Part shown: positions 55,096 through 63,721 of the stretch, one piece after another
Position numbering within the stretch: the first letter of the stretch is position 1
Layout: every line of letters starts with the position of its first letter
Origin: DATFJT01 sp965230755
GTDB lineage: Bacteria; Bacteroidota; Bacteroidia; Chitinophagales; Saprospiraceae
Assembly (NCBI GenBank): GCA_965230755.1
Contig: CBDDLT010000026.1
Span: 102,651 to 166,650 of the forward strand
Direction of reading: 5' to 3'
DNA: 64,000 nt
The notes under the pieces: generated by a model
Told to the model about the DNA's origin: nothing
The model's input: the letters and a program-made list of their open reading frames with translations, nothing else
Databases searched by the model: none
Program-made: the position numbers and the translations under genes

Positions 55096-56100
55096 ATGAC
55101 GTATAATCCGAATGATGCAGCGGAGGCAAATGGCAATTTTGCCGGTCTGCCAATCCATACTTCGAAGACAGAAATTGTATATGTTCCGGTGCCCTGGGAT
55201 ATCACAGCCAGCAATGCCAAAGGAACAGCAAATGGTCCTAAAAATATACTTGATTCTTCATTGCAAATTGACCTGTACGATGAGCTTCTTCCCTCTGCCT
55301 GGGAAGTACATAGAGAGTTCCGTCCTATTAATGAAAAAACTGTTCAATTAAATCATGAATTATCGCAAAAATTAGAATCAATCCAAGGTGATAACCATGA
55401 AATGACGGAGTCTTTATTTACTCGAATCAATGAAGCTTGTGCTAAAGTCCATACGAATACCTTTGAGTTATGCAGCGCTGTTTTAGATAAAGGACAATTA
55501 CCCTTTGTTATCGGTGGAGATCACAGTTCGGCTTTTGGAAATATTCGTGCGGTATCGGAGCATTATGATGCTATCGATATAGTACAAATTGATGCTCATT
55601 TGGACCTACGGAAGGCTTATGAGGGCTTTGAATATTCCCACGCTTCCATATTTTTTAATGCGATGACCAAACTGAATATAGGCCAACTTTTTTGTGTCGG
55701 AGCCAGAGATTTTTGCCCAGAGGAAATGGAATTTGGCAGGAACTTAGGTGATCGTTATCATTTGATGACTGCTCAACAACTCTTTTTCCAGCTTTTAGAG
55801 GGTCGTGATTATTCAAGTATTGTAAAGTCTTTTATTCAAAAATTGAATGGTAAGGTTTATCTCTCATTGGATGTGGATGCTTTGGATCTACAATACAGTT
55901 TGAATACCGGTACACCGGTGCCAGGAGGATTACATTATTACCATATCATCTATTTGGTTCGGGAAATTGTACGATCGGGAAGGACCATTGTTGGTTTAGA
56001 CTTATGTGAAACCGCTGGCGATTCATATGTTGACGGGTTTACTTCAGCCAAATTGGTTTATGCACTGAGCAATATGGCCATATTATCCAGGAAAGAATGA
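55096..56100 (+). CDS. speB: Agmatinase-like ureohydrolase
   Basis: I chose ATG 55096; an upstream TTG at 55084 would add four codons. The 334-residue ureohydrolase has the Mn-binding motifs GGDHSSAFG, DAHLDLRKAYEG and SLDVDALDL. Agmatinase makes putrescine from agmatine and would feed the carboxyspermidine pathway encoded on the opposite strand. Arginase or formimidoylglutamase activity cannot be ruled out from sequence, but the neighbours favour agmatinase. Confidence 0.85.
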   Translation: MTYNPNDAAEANGNFAGLPIHTSKTEIVYVPVPWDITASNAKGTANGPKNILDSSLQIDLYDELLPSAWEVHREFRPINEKTVQLNHELSQKLESIQGDNHEMTESLFTRINEACAKVHTNTFELCSAVLDKGQLPFVIGGDHSSAFGNIRAVSEHYDAIDIVQIDAHLDLRKAYEGFEYSHASIFFNAMTKLNIGQLFCVGARDFCPEEMEFGRNLGDRYHLMTAQQLFFQLLEGRDYSSIVKSFIQKLNGKVYLSLDVDALDLQYSLNTGTPVPGGLHYYHIIYLVREIVRSGRTIVGLDLCETAGDSYVDGFTSAKLVYALSNMAILSRKE

Positions 56101-56101
56101 A

Positions 56102-57100
56102 CTAATTTATTTGAATAGGGTAGTTCATTATATAATTGAATTGCCCCTTCTTGATTCGAAAAATCTTATCCTCTCTCAATTCGGATCTTAATTCCTTTTT
56201 CAATTGTTTGTTTTTGACATCGTTTAATTCAGGCCTGACATAGTTTATTTTCCTATAGAGACCATCAAAATCAAGTATATCGCCGGAATGAAAATTTTGA
56301 TCAATTCTGATATTATTCATAAAGAAGAGTATTTTCTTCTTTAGTTCCGGAGATAACTGCTTAAAGCGACTTTGTACTTTTTCTGCAATTGCATCGGTTT
56401 CATCGAATCTCCAACCCTCGATTTGAGTCTTTTTATGACGCCGATCCGATTCGCTCTTCACTAGCATACTTTCCTCGAAAGGTATTCCGAGAAAAATGCA
56501 TAATCGTTTAATCTCTTTTTCTGGGTTGCCAATTAATTCTTCAAAAAATATGGTTAGTACATCATTGCTTTCAAGCCATTTTAATCCCAAAGAATAGTGA
56601 AGAAGGCACTGAGCGGTTGCACTGTAACAGGTCTTTTTTCTCGCTATCTGTGAAGCAATTATTTCGAGGGGATCCCTCAGAGTAACAATGCCTTTACCAT
56701 TTGGAAAATGCTTGAGAAAGGCATCGAAACAATATATATTGTTAGGAGTTTTTTCAGCCCAATTTTTTACGCTGGTTTGATGAAGTACTTCACTGAAGAA
56801 TTGCCTTGTAAAATGGCTAAAGCTATTATTTTCAAGAACCAATTTTCTGAACTTCGCACTGGACGCAATTTCAGGATAACCACTGAGATCTATACCGGTG
56901 ATATTGTGAAAAGCACCGGGTCTAAGTCCAAATGGAGCTTTTTTCAGTAATCGCCCTTTGTATTTGTCCCAGTCATGGTATAATTGAGGCAAGGATAAAA
57001 TTCGACTTTCAGGACCGCAGAAGAAATTGGAATGCCGATTCAGAATTTGGCAGAGTAATGAACTGCCTGTGCTACCCGGACCTCCTATAATGACTTCCAT
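56102..57100 (-). CDS. PAPS-dependent sulfotransferase
   Basis: I chose ATG 57100 (MEVIIGGPGSTGSSLL); its ATG overlaps the stop of the upstream flippase gene (TAATG). The 332-residue protein has the 5'-phosphosulfate loop GGPGSTGSSLL and the 3'-phosphate motif LRDPLEIIASQ, typical of sulfotransferases that use PAPS. The target (sugar, lipid or peptide) is unknown. Its operon with a polysaccharide flippase suggests a surface glycan. Confidence 0.88.
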   Translation of the reverse strand: MEVIIGGPGSTGSSLLCQILNRHSNFFCGPESRILSLPQLYHDWDKYKGRLLKKAPFGLRPGAFHNITGIDLSGYPEIASSAKFRKLVLENNSFSHFTRQFFSEVLHQTSVKNWAEKTPNNIYCFDAFLKHFPNGKGIVTLRDPLEIIASQIARKKTCYSATAQCLLHYSLGLKWLESNDVLTIFFEELIGNPEKEIKRLCIFLGIPFEESMLVKSESDRRHKKTQIEGWRFDETDAIAEKVQSRFKQLSPELKKKILFFMNNIRIDQNFHSGDILDFDGLYRKINYVRPELNDVKNKQLKKELRSELREDKIFRIKKGQFNYIMNYPIQIN

Positions 57101-58353
57101 TAGAATATGTTTTGAGATAAAACGAAGCAAAGGATCACAAGAGATCCGAATAATAGATATGTTCTAAATGGAAAGAAGTCTTTTACGCTCAACATAAGTC
57201 TTTTCTCTAGGTAGAAGGCCAGTACTAGTTTTTGAATTAAATACGCAAATATGGTGCCTAGTAGGATCCCGTATATTCCAAAAACAGAACTAAACAGAAG
57301 ACTAAAGATTATATTAAGTACTAATTCCAATATACTCAAGAAGAGTAAAAATTGATTTTTCATTCGAGCTAAAAGAATACTTTGCCCAATAAAAATCCGA
57401 GAGAGAATAAGTAGCATATACAAGTTGAAGAATTGTGCAGACTGAACGTAGTCATCTGAAAAAACGAGTCGGAATAACCAAGGACTAATTATCATGAGTC
57501 CGGCAATAAGGGGAAACAACCAGAATATGATCTTTTTAACTCTTTCCTTCATCTCTATTTGCCAGTTCGGGGATTCCTGAATTTTTATGACATAACCACT
57601 GGCCACTGAGGTCAAGATAATACTGATCAATGGCAGTTCTCTTGCACCATATCTAAAAACACTAAAATCGAATTCGGGATAGACCCATTGCACCAAATAT
57701 CCATCTATATAATCCATGAGCCCGCTAATCAGTCCAATAAATAAGAACTCAACAAAAATTCGACTTGTAAAAGAGTAATTTAAGTTTACTCTTGATTTAT
57801 TGAGAAAGGCAATGGACAAAATTGTCTTGAGCGCATGGAACAATACGTATGCTCGAAGAATAGTTTCAATGGACTTTGAATGGAAAAGATAGAATACAAA
57901 CACTAAGAGCCAGGAAATGTGGAGTAGGGTACCAAGGATATAAATGTAGCGAATCTTTTTTCTAACCAAAAGGAAATACTCAAGGCTGTTGGAAAATGGG
58001 AGTACCAATAGAAGACTTAAGGTGAGAGAAGTAGAAATTTCCGGATTTGATCGGGTAATAAAAAAGGCAATGATCAAGGAAATACTTGTACACATTAGCC
58101 CTAATGGAATCAAAGGCAGGTCACTATTCTTTAAGTTATTACTAATAAGTGCCTTATTGATGGCAGCTGAAATAAAAAAACTCAAGCTGGAGGTATAGAA
58201 CAGGTACTTCTCAAAAATGTTAATTTCAGAAGTGGGATATTCACATTTCACAAGAAGAATCCCCATAAGTAAAATGACGGCGAAACGGAAGATTCCATAG
58301 AATTGGAGGCTTCTCGATCCGTCGTTTAGCCATTTTTGGAGTTCAAAATTCAA
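57100..58353 (-). CDS. Polysaccharide-type flippase (MOP superfamily)
   Basis: This 417-residue integral membrane protein has 12 or so helices and the general pattern of Wzx/oligosaccharide flippases (paired loops, RYGARELPLISIILTSV, FSDDYVQSAQFFNLYMLLIL). It probably moves a lipid-linked or other glycan across the inner membrane. It is 0-4 bases from the sulfotransferase gene and overlaps the saccharopine dehydrogenase gene by 4 bases. Confidence 0.8.
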   Translation of the reverse strand: MNFELQKWLNDGSRSLQFYGIFRFAVILLMGILLVKCEYPTSEINIFEKYLFYTSSLSFFISAAINKALISNNLKNSDLPLIPLGLMCTSISLIIAFFITRSNPEISTSLTLSLLLVLPFSNSLEYFLLVRKKIRYIYILGTLLHISWLLVFVFYLFHSKSIETILRAYVLFHALKTILSIAFLNKSRVNLNYSFTSRIFVEFLFIGLISGLMDYIDGYLVQWVYPEFDFSVFRYGARELPLISIILTSVASGYVIKIQESPNWQIEMKERVKKIIFWLFPLIAGLMIISPWLFRLVFSDDYVQSAQFFNLYMLLILSRIFIGQSILLARMKNQFLLFLSILELVLNIIFSLLFSSVFGIYGILLGTIFAYLIQKLVLAFYLEKRLMLSVKDFFPFRTYLLFGSLVILCFVLSQNIF

Positions 58354-59687
58354 AGTGGTTTTATTTGCTCTTGAAATTTTACGTTCAGTTCTTCCAATTG
58401 GGTTAGAATAGGACCATATACTTTTCGTTCTATCGGAATTGTTCTTATCGTCTTATTAATTTCACCGGTAAGAATTTTTTCCGCCATTACGGCCAATGGC
58501 AGACCCACCAATTCCGACATAGCAGTTTGTTCTTTATTGACCCCTTCTTTATCTAGAATAGAAGTATATTCAAAATATTGACCGTCATCTTCCTTATAGA
58601 TGATTTCATGCATCATCACAATCCGATCTTTGTCTTGCTCTTTTAAAGCCCATTTTTCCTTTAAGAGAGATTCTAGAATTCCTGCCGCGGTACTTCTGTT
58701 TGATTTGATCTTTTTATCGGAGAGGAGATCAATATATTTCAATTGGTCTATAATCTTATCATTAGGTTCTATACCTAAAAACTGAGCTAGATGCGTTACT
58801 AAATCCTCTTGCTTGGAGCACTTAATAATTCCTCTAATCCATTCCGAAAAACTAATTTCATCCATGTTGGAAAGTACCGAGTTATCATCTGTAAGTCCCA
58901 GTTTAATCAGGGCATTCCACGCTCTGCAAAATCCTGGCATCCTCAGCGTTCCTCTGATTACCGTCGGGCAATCATATAATTTGTACCTAGGAATATACAA
59001 CATGGAATCTCTGTTGGGATACCAATCAAAGTCGCCGGAGCCGGGAATTGTAATTTGATAGGATCTTCCGAAAAGTTGATTATAAGGAGTGAAATAACTT
59101 CTTCCATTGGCGCGGAACTGTGCAACACCTCTACCAGCAAGTACTACGTTTTTAGGGTTCCAACTGAATTTGTAATTCCATGGGTTATCATCAGATTCTG
59201 GAGCGACCAACCCGCCAGCAAAGGATCGAAATGATGCAATTTCTTTGCCGTTATCTCTGAGATGGTCAAGCATTTTTTCAGCAGAAAGATGATCAAGTCC
59301 TGGATCTAGTCCTAGTTCACCCATAAAAATTAAACCGCGACTGATACCCTCTTTATAAATAACACTTAGTTCATCATTGACGTAGGAAGCGTTGATAAAA
59401 TGTTTTCCTAACTCTAGACAATCTTTTGCCGGTAAATGATGAAATGAGGCAGGAAGGAGGCTTATTACAATATCGTTGCTACCAATAAATGCTCTTCTTT
59501 GATCCGGATCATTAATGTCCAAAACAGAAGTGTTAATCTCCGGTTTGTCCAGGCATTTGTCTTTTAAAAATTGCTCATTCGAGTCTACCACCGTCATCTT
59601 CCACTGGTATTTCTGACTTTTCTCATATAGATACTCGATCAATTTGCCACTTGAACGTCCCGCCCCAAGAACTAAAATATTACTCAT
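58350..59687 (-). CDS. Saccharopine dehydrogenase family protein (LYS9-like)
   Basis: This 445-residue protein has a N-terminal Rossmann domain (VLGAGRSSGKLIEYL), an ISLLPASFHHLPAKDCLELGKHFINASYV stretch and a LGLDPGLDHLSAEKM motif, as in saccharopine reductase. The C-terminal half is the saccharopine-binding domain. It could catalyse reductive or oxidative steps of lysine-like substrates. It heads an operon with a flippase and a sulfotransferase, which is an unexpected partner for lysine metabolism. It is not the carboxyspermidine synthase, which is at 53751. Confidence 0.88.
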   Translation of the reverse strand: MSNILVLGAGRSSGKLIEYLYEKSQKYQWKMTVVDSNEQFLKDKCLDKPEINTSVLDINDPDQRRAFIGSNDIVISLLPASFHHLPAKDCLELGKHFINASYVNDELSVIYKEGISRGLIFMGELGLDPGLDHLSAEKMLDHLRDNGKEIASFRSFAGGLVAPESDDNPWNYKFSWNPKNVVLAGRGVAQFRANGRSYFTPYNQLFGRSYQITIPGSGDFDWYPNRDSMLYIPRYKLYDCPTVIRGTLRMPGFCRAWNALIKLGLTDDNSVLSNMDEISFSEWIRGIIKCSKQEDLVTHLAQFLGIEPNDKIIDQLKYIDLLSDKKIKSNRSTAAGILESLLKEKWALKEQDKDRIVMMHEIIYKEDDGQYFEYTSILDKEGVNKEQTAMSELVGLPLAVMAEKILTGEINKTIRTIPIERKVYGPILTQLEELNVKFQEQIKPL

Positions 59688-59761
59688 AGAAATACTTTCA
59701 TCTTCATTATATGAACGAAGATATCGATAGTTTGAATAAATTTAGAGTTAAAATAGTGATT

Positions 59762-60244
59762 ATGAAAAAGAGCTTTGAGGTAGAATACAGTTTTTATAAT
59801 TCGGCTGAACAGCTGAATGCCCAAGAACAGTCGCTATTTGCTTTGGCTGTACAGTCTTCAGAAAGTGCACAGGCTCCGTATTCAAAATTTAAGGTTGGAG
59901 CAGCATCACTGTTGAGCGACGGGTGTATGATTTTTGGATTTAATATTGAGAATGCGGCGTATCCACAATGCCTCTGTGCGGAACAGGTAATGTTATCCAA
60001 TTCCAAGACAAAAATGAAAGAGAAAGATGAGATTCTAATGATAGCCATATATAGTCCTGATTCTATTGGTGAAGAAATATTGACACCTTGTGGTTCGTGC
60101 AGACAAATATTGAGGGAGCAAGAGAGCAGGCAGGAATCAAATATCCGACTCATATTGAGTAATTCTAGACGCAATATTTGGATTTTTAATTCCATCTCAG
60201 CCTTGTTGCCTTTTTCATTTGACGCTAAAAATTTTGACAACTAG
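59762..60244 (+). CDS. cdd: Cytidine deaminase
   Basis: I chose ATG 59762 (MKKSFEVEYSF), giving 160 residues; an ATG at 59711 would add 17. The zinc-site motifs CAEQVML (C-A-E) and PCGSCRQIL match the tetrameric cytidine deaminases, which convert cytidine and deoxycytidine to uridine forms. The gene stands alone between divergent and distal genes. Confidence 0.9.
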   Translation: MKKSFEVEYSFYNSAEQLNAQEQSLFALAVQSSESAQAPYSKFKVGAASLLSDGCMIFGFNIENAAYPQCLCAEQVMLSNSKTKMKEKDEILMIAIYSPDSIGEEILTPCGSCRQILREQESRQESNIRLILSNSRRNIWIFNSISALLPFSFDAKNFDN

Positions 60245-60356
60245 CCAACCTTTTTCTGTATCTTTAAGTCTTAGAATTTAGAAGATTTGACACCTCGCAA
60301 ATCGATTGCTCCAATCGAAAAGAATACCTTTACCTTATTGATAATCAATGTATTAC

Positions 60357-60379
60357 AACATTAACTAATTGTTAATGTT
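60357..60379. promoter_or_regulatory. Perfect palindrome upstream of the TonB-receptor gene
   Basis: AACATTAAC - TAATT - GTTAATGTT: 9-bp perfect arms with a five-base spacer, in the 226-bp non-coding region before the 60471 start. The size and symmetry fit an operator for a dimeric regulator. A TTTG directly overlaps its right end (60379-60382), so binding could block a promoter. Confidence 0.5.
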
Positions 60380-60470
60380 TTGATGCTATTTAAAGTTTAT
60401 TTAACACGTATTGGGCTTGGCAAAATTTCCTTCTGCCTACTTTTATCATAAATTAATCAAAACTGGTAAT

Positions 60471-63017
60471 ATGAAAAAGTTAATTACGATTTTATGTGGC
60501 CTATTTCTTTTTGCAATGGGAATGGCACAAACAACGGTTTCGGGAACCGTCATGGATTCCGAAGGCAACGAGCCCTTGATTGGTGCTACGGTAGTTGTGG
60601 ATGGAGCTTCCATAGGTACTGTTACTGATGCAATGGGTAAATTCAGTTTAAATGTTCCTGATGGTTACGATAGAATAACCATTCAATATGTGGGTTACGG
60701 ATCACAAACATTAACATTGGCTGAGGCACAAGGATCTACTATTCGACTGTCTTCTGACTCTTATGGTCTGGACGCGGTTGTAGTTACAGGATTTATTGAT
60801 GTAGTTAGGGACAGGAGAACTCCTGTGGCCGTTTCTACTATTTCTAAAAGGGATATTCAAGCCAAGGCAGTTGGTAATGTTGAATTTCCTGAGGTAATGA
60901 AAAATACACCTTCTGTTTATGTTGCTCAACAAACAGGATTTGGTGATAGCCAAATGTTCTTAAGAGGATTTGATCAGATTAATACTGCTTTCTTGCTGAA
61001 TGGTCAGCCTATAAACGGTATGGAGGATGGAAGAATGTATTGGTCTAACTGGTCTGGTATGTCGGATGTAGCTAATGTTGTACAAGTTCAGAGAGGTTTA
61101 GGATCTTCAAAACTGGCTATTTCATCAGTAGGTGGTACGGTAAATATTGTAACTAGAACTATCGACAAAGAACAAGGAGGATTTGTAAGATTCATGTATG
61201 GTAATGACAATTATCTAAAAGGAACAGTTTCTTATAATTCAGGACTAAAAGGAAAATGGGCTTATTCTTTAATGGTAGACCATTGGCAAGCAGACAACAA
61301 GTGGGCTGAAGGTACTGAAGGACAAGGACAGAACTATTTCCTTTCTGTTGGTTTCAAGCCGAATGACAATCACAATTTGAATTTCTTAGTAACTGGTGCT
61401 CCTCAATGGCATGGTCAGAGATGGTCTCAGAGTCTAGAAACTTTAGAAGAAACACCGAAGTTCAACCAACATTGGGGTGAATACAATGGTGACTTCGAGA
61501 CAGAGAGAAGAAATTACTATCACAAACCAGTTATTAACCTTTCATGGGACTATGATATCAGTGATAGAACAAATCTTTCATCTGTATTGTACGCTTCATT
61601 CGGTAGAGGTGGTGGAACTGGAAACTATGGTTCGAACAGAATCAGAACAGCTGATGGTCAGGTCGATTGGGATGCAATTGATGCAGCCAACAGTGCTGAT
61701 GATGATGGAATCGGAATGTTCAGTGATAACTATGCACTTAGAGCTTCAGTAAATAACCACCAGTGGTATGGTAACGTAACGAATTTGGAGTACACAATTA
61801 ATGATAATTGGACTTGGAATGTTGGAGGTGATTTGAGATTCTACACAGGAGATCACTTCCGTCAATTGGTAGAACTATTCGGATTGGACAGTTATCAAGA
61901 TTCATTTAGACACGCAACTCGAGGAAGTGATTATACAGTATCTAATACTTATAAAGCAAGACCTTGGGCAGCGTTGTTTGATTTTGCAGATGAAGGAGAC
62001 AGAATTGCTTACGATTATTCTGAGACGATCAATTATTTGGGTGGATTTACTCAGTTAGAGTATACTGAAGATAGATTTACTGCTTTTGTACAAGGTGCTG
62101 TTTCAAATCAAACTTATCAAAGAGAAGGAAGATGGGCTGATATTGGAGAGTCTGATGAAGTTTCTAAATCAGGTTTTAATGTAAAAGGTGGTGCTTCTTA
62201 TAGCCTGTCAGATAATAGTACGATTTTTGCCAATGCAGGTTTCTACTCTAGACAACCATTTTTGGATAACATCTTTGAGGATATTAGATATTCCAATACT
62301 TTGTTAACTCCAGATATCGACAACGAGGAAATTACAGGAATTGAAGGTGGATACAAATATACTGGAAATGATATTGTATTGAATTTTAATGTATATTCTA
62401 CAACTTGGGGTAATAGAACTAGAGTTTCTACCTTTAGCAATGATAATGGTACACCAGATGATGAAAGTGATGATTTCAACCAGAGAGATGTGGAAAGAGG
62501 AATCGAGCAGGTACATAATGGAGCTGAAATAGATCTTCAATATAGATTGAGCAAAAGATTCCAGTTGAATGGATACTTATCAATGGGTGATTGGACATTC
62601 AATGAGATTGAATCAGTTACTTCTTTCAATGATGATACTGGAGTATTGATCGGTGAATCAGCTGGAATAGATGCTGAAGGTGTGCACGTTCAGTCTGCTC
62701 CACAATCATCTTATGGAGTTGGAATTAAATCTGAAATCATCGATGGTCTGAATTTCTATGCAGACTACAATTTCTTTGACAATATTTATATTAGAACGAG
62801 AGATGCAATTCCTACGGCAGACATAGGAACACTAGATGGTTATGGCCTTCTTGATTTAGGTGCATCTTATGGGTTTAACCTAGGAGATCAGAATCTTGAG
62901 ATTAGAACGAATGTTTATAACGTTCTGGACAATGATGCGATCAACCAAAGTGATAGATTTGGATTCTTCAATCAAAATGGAACAACTTGGAATGCTTCCG
63001 TTAGGTTGAATTTCTAA
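60471..63017 (+). CDS. Large TonB-dependent receptor (CarbopepD domain)
   Basis: I chose ATG 60471 (MKKLITILCGLFLFAMGMAQ), which gives a signal peptide; an ATG at 60411 would add 20 codons. The 848-residue receptor has a CarbopepD domain (about 22-95, GNEPLIGATVVVDGA), a plug domain (IDVVRDRRTPVAVSTISKRDI, FLRGFDQINTAFLLNGQPING) and a barrel ending NASVRLNF. The upstream non-coding region holds a palindrome; downstream is a strong terminator. No SusD partner is next to it. The substrate is unknown. Confidence 0.93.
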   Translation: MKKLITILCGLFLFAMGMAQTTVSGTVMDSEGNEPLIGATVVVDGASIGTVTDAMGKFSLNVPDGYDRITIQYVGYGSQTLTLAEAQGSTIRLSSDSYGLDAVVVTGFIDVVRDRRTPVAVSTISKRDIQAKAVGNVEFPEVMKNTPSVYVAQQTGFGDSQMFLRGFDQINTAFLLNGQPINGMEDGRMYWSNWSGMSDVANVVQVQRGLGSSKLAISSVGGTVNIVTRTIDKEQGGFVRFMYGNDNYLKGTVSYNSGLKGKWAYSLMVDHWQADNKWAEGTEGQGQNYFLSVGFKPNDNHNLNFLVTGAPQWHGQRWSQSLETLEETPKFNQHWGEYNGDFETERRNYYHKPVINLSWDYDISDRTNLSSVLYASFGRGGGTGNYGSNRIRTADGQVDWDAIDAANSADDDGIGMFSDNYALRASVNNHQWYGNVTNLEYTINDNWTWNVGGDLRFYTGDHFRQLVELFGLDSYQDSFRHATRGSDYTVSNTYKARPWAALFDFADEGDRIAYDYSETINYLGGFTQLEYTEDRFTAFVQGAVSNQTYQREGRWADIGESDEVSKSGFNVKGGASYSLSDNSTIFANAGFYSRQPFLDNIFEDIRYSNTLLTPDIDNEEITGIEGGYKYTGNDIVLNFNVYSTTWGNRTRVSTFSNDNGTPDDESDDFNQRDVERGIEQVHNGAEIDLQYRLSKRFQLNGYLSMGDWTFNEIESVTSFNDDTGVLIGESAGIDAEGVHVQSAPQSSYGVGIKSEIIDGLNFYADYNFFDNIYIRTRDAIPTADIGTLDGYGLLDLGASYGFNLGDQNLEIRTNVYNVLDNDAINQSDRFGFFNQNGTTWNASVRLNF

Positions 63018-63040
63018 AATTTTTGCTAGAAGATAAATTT

Positions 63041-63070
63041 AAGGACGTTGCGAAAGCGACGTCCTTTTTT
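63041..63070 (+). terminator. Strong intrinsic terminator of the TonB-receptor gene
   Basis: AAGGACGTTGC - GAAA - GCGACGTCCTT forms an 11-bp stem (one G-T) with a GNRA tetraloop, followed by TTTTTT. Confidence 0.9.
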
Positions 63071-63086
63071 ATTCACCTAAAAAACC

Positions 63087-63101
63087 ACCGCCTAAGGCGG
63101 T
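63087..63101. repeat. Left-end hairpin of the IS200-type element
   Basis: ACCGCC - TAA - GGCGGT gives a 6-bp stem with a three-base loop, the kind of subterminal hairpin recognised by TnpA. Confidence 0.7.
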
Positions 63102-63150
63102 AGGTTAGGGTTAAGAGCGAAGCTAGTAAAGAAGTTCTTATCTTGTAGTG

Positions 63151-63603
63151 ATGCCAAAGAAGATAAGATATAGGAAGTTATCGCATAGTATATATCATTG
63201 CAACTATCATGTTGTATGGACACCGAAGTATAGATATAGGGTATTGGAAGGGATAGTTGCGGATGTATTGGAAGAAAAGATACAAGCAATATGTAAGTGG
63301 AAATCGGTGGAAGTAATAGAATTAAATATCCAGGATGATCATGTGCATTTGGTGTGTTCAGTTCCGCCAAAGTTGAGCATATCGAATTTCATGGGGATAT
63401 TAAAAGGTAAGACGGCAGTAATGATGTTTAAGAACTATCCGAGTTTAAAGAAGAAGTTATATTGGGGAAATCATTTTTGGTCACGCGGATACTTTGTAAG
63501 CACGATAGGGATAGATGAAGATAAAGTGATAAGATATGTAAAATATCAGGAGAAAAATGATAGGAAGGAAGAGACAGACAATGATGAGTATAAATTGTTC
63601 TAA
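63151..63603 (+). CDS. tnpA: IS200-family Y1 transposase TnpA
   Basis: I chose ATG 63151; a GTG at 63148 is possible. The 150-residue protein has CNYHVVWTPKYRYRVL near the N-terminus, the HUH pair in DDHVHLVCS (H64 and H66 from this start) and the catalytic Tyr in IRYVKYQE (Y129). It cuts and joins single-stranded DNA at hairpin ends. It looks complete. Confidence 0.93.
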   Translation: MPKKIRYRKLSHSIYHCNYHVVWTPKYRYRVLEGIVADVLEEKIQAICKWKSVEVIELNIQDDHVHLVCSVPPKLSISNFMGILKGKTAVMMFKNYPSLKKKLYWGNHFWSRGYFVSTIGIDEDKVIRYVKYQEKNDRKEETDNDEYKLF

Positions 63604-63632
63604 AGGAAAGGCCCTTTTAGGGCCAATTCAAA

Positions 63633-63653
63633 ACTACCTCCTTTGGGGGTAGT
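63633..63653. repeat. Right-end hairpin of the IS200-type element
   Basis: ACTACCTCC - TTT - GGGGGTAGT gives a 9-bp stem with one G-T pair and a three-base loop. Confidence 0.7.
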
Positions 63654-63721
63654 AGTTTATTTTACTAGAATAGATTCCGACTGAGTTCTGATCAAAAGAG
63701 GATTTCCATTCTAAGAACTAT

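Larger units (their letters stand above)
63087..63653 (+). mobile_element. IS200-type insertion sequence (TnpA only)
   Basis: One HUH transposase gene lies between subterminal hairpins: ACCGCC-TAA-GGCGGT at 63087-63101 on the left and GGCCC-TTTTA-GGGCC (63610-63624) and ACTACCTCC-TTT-GGGGGTAGT (63633-63653) on the right. No inverted terminal repeat pair or target duplication is present, as expected for IS200/IS605 elements. No tnpB is present. The exact ends (a few bases beyond the hairpins) cannot be fixed without relatives. The copy begins 16 bases after the receptor terminator. Confidence 0.8.

Noticed and set aside
60357..60379. The palindrome as a rho-independent terminator of cdd
   Set aside because: The arms are A/T-rich and the following run is not a clean T tract; an operator fits better.
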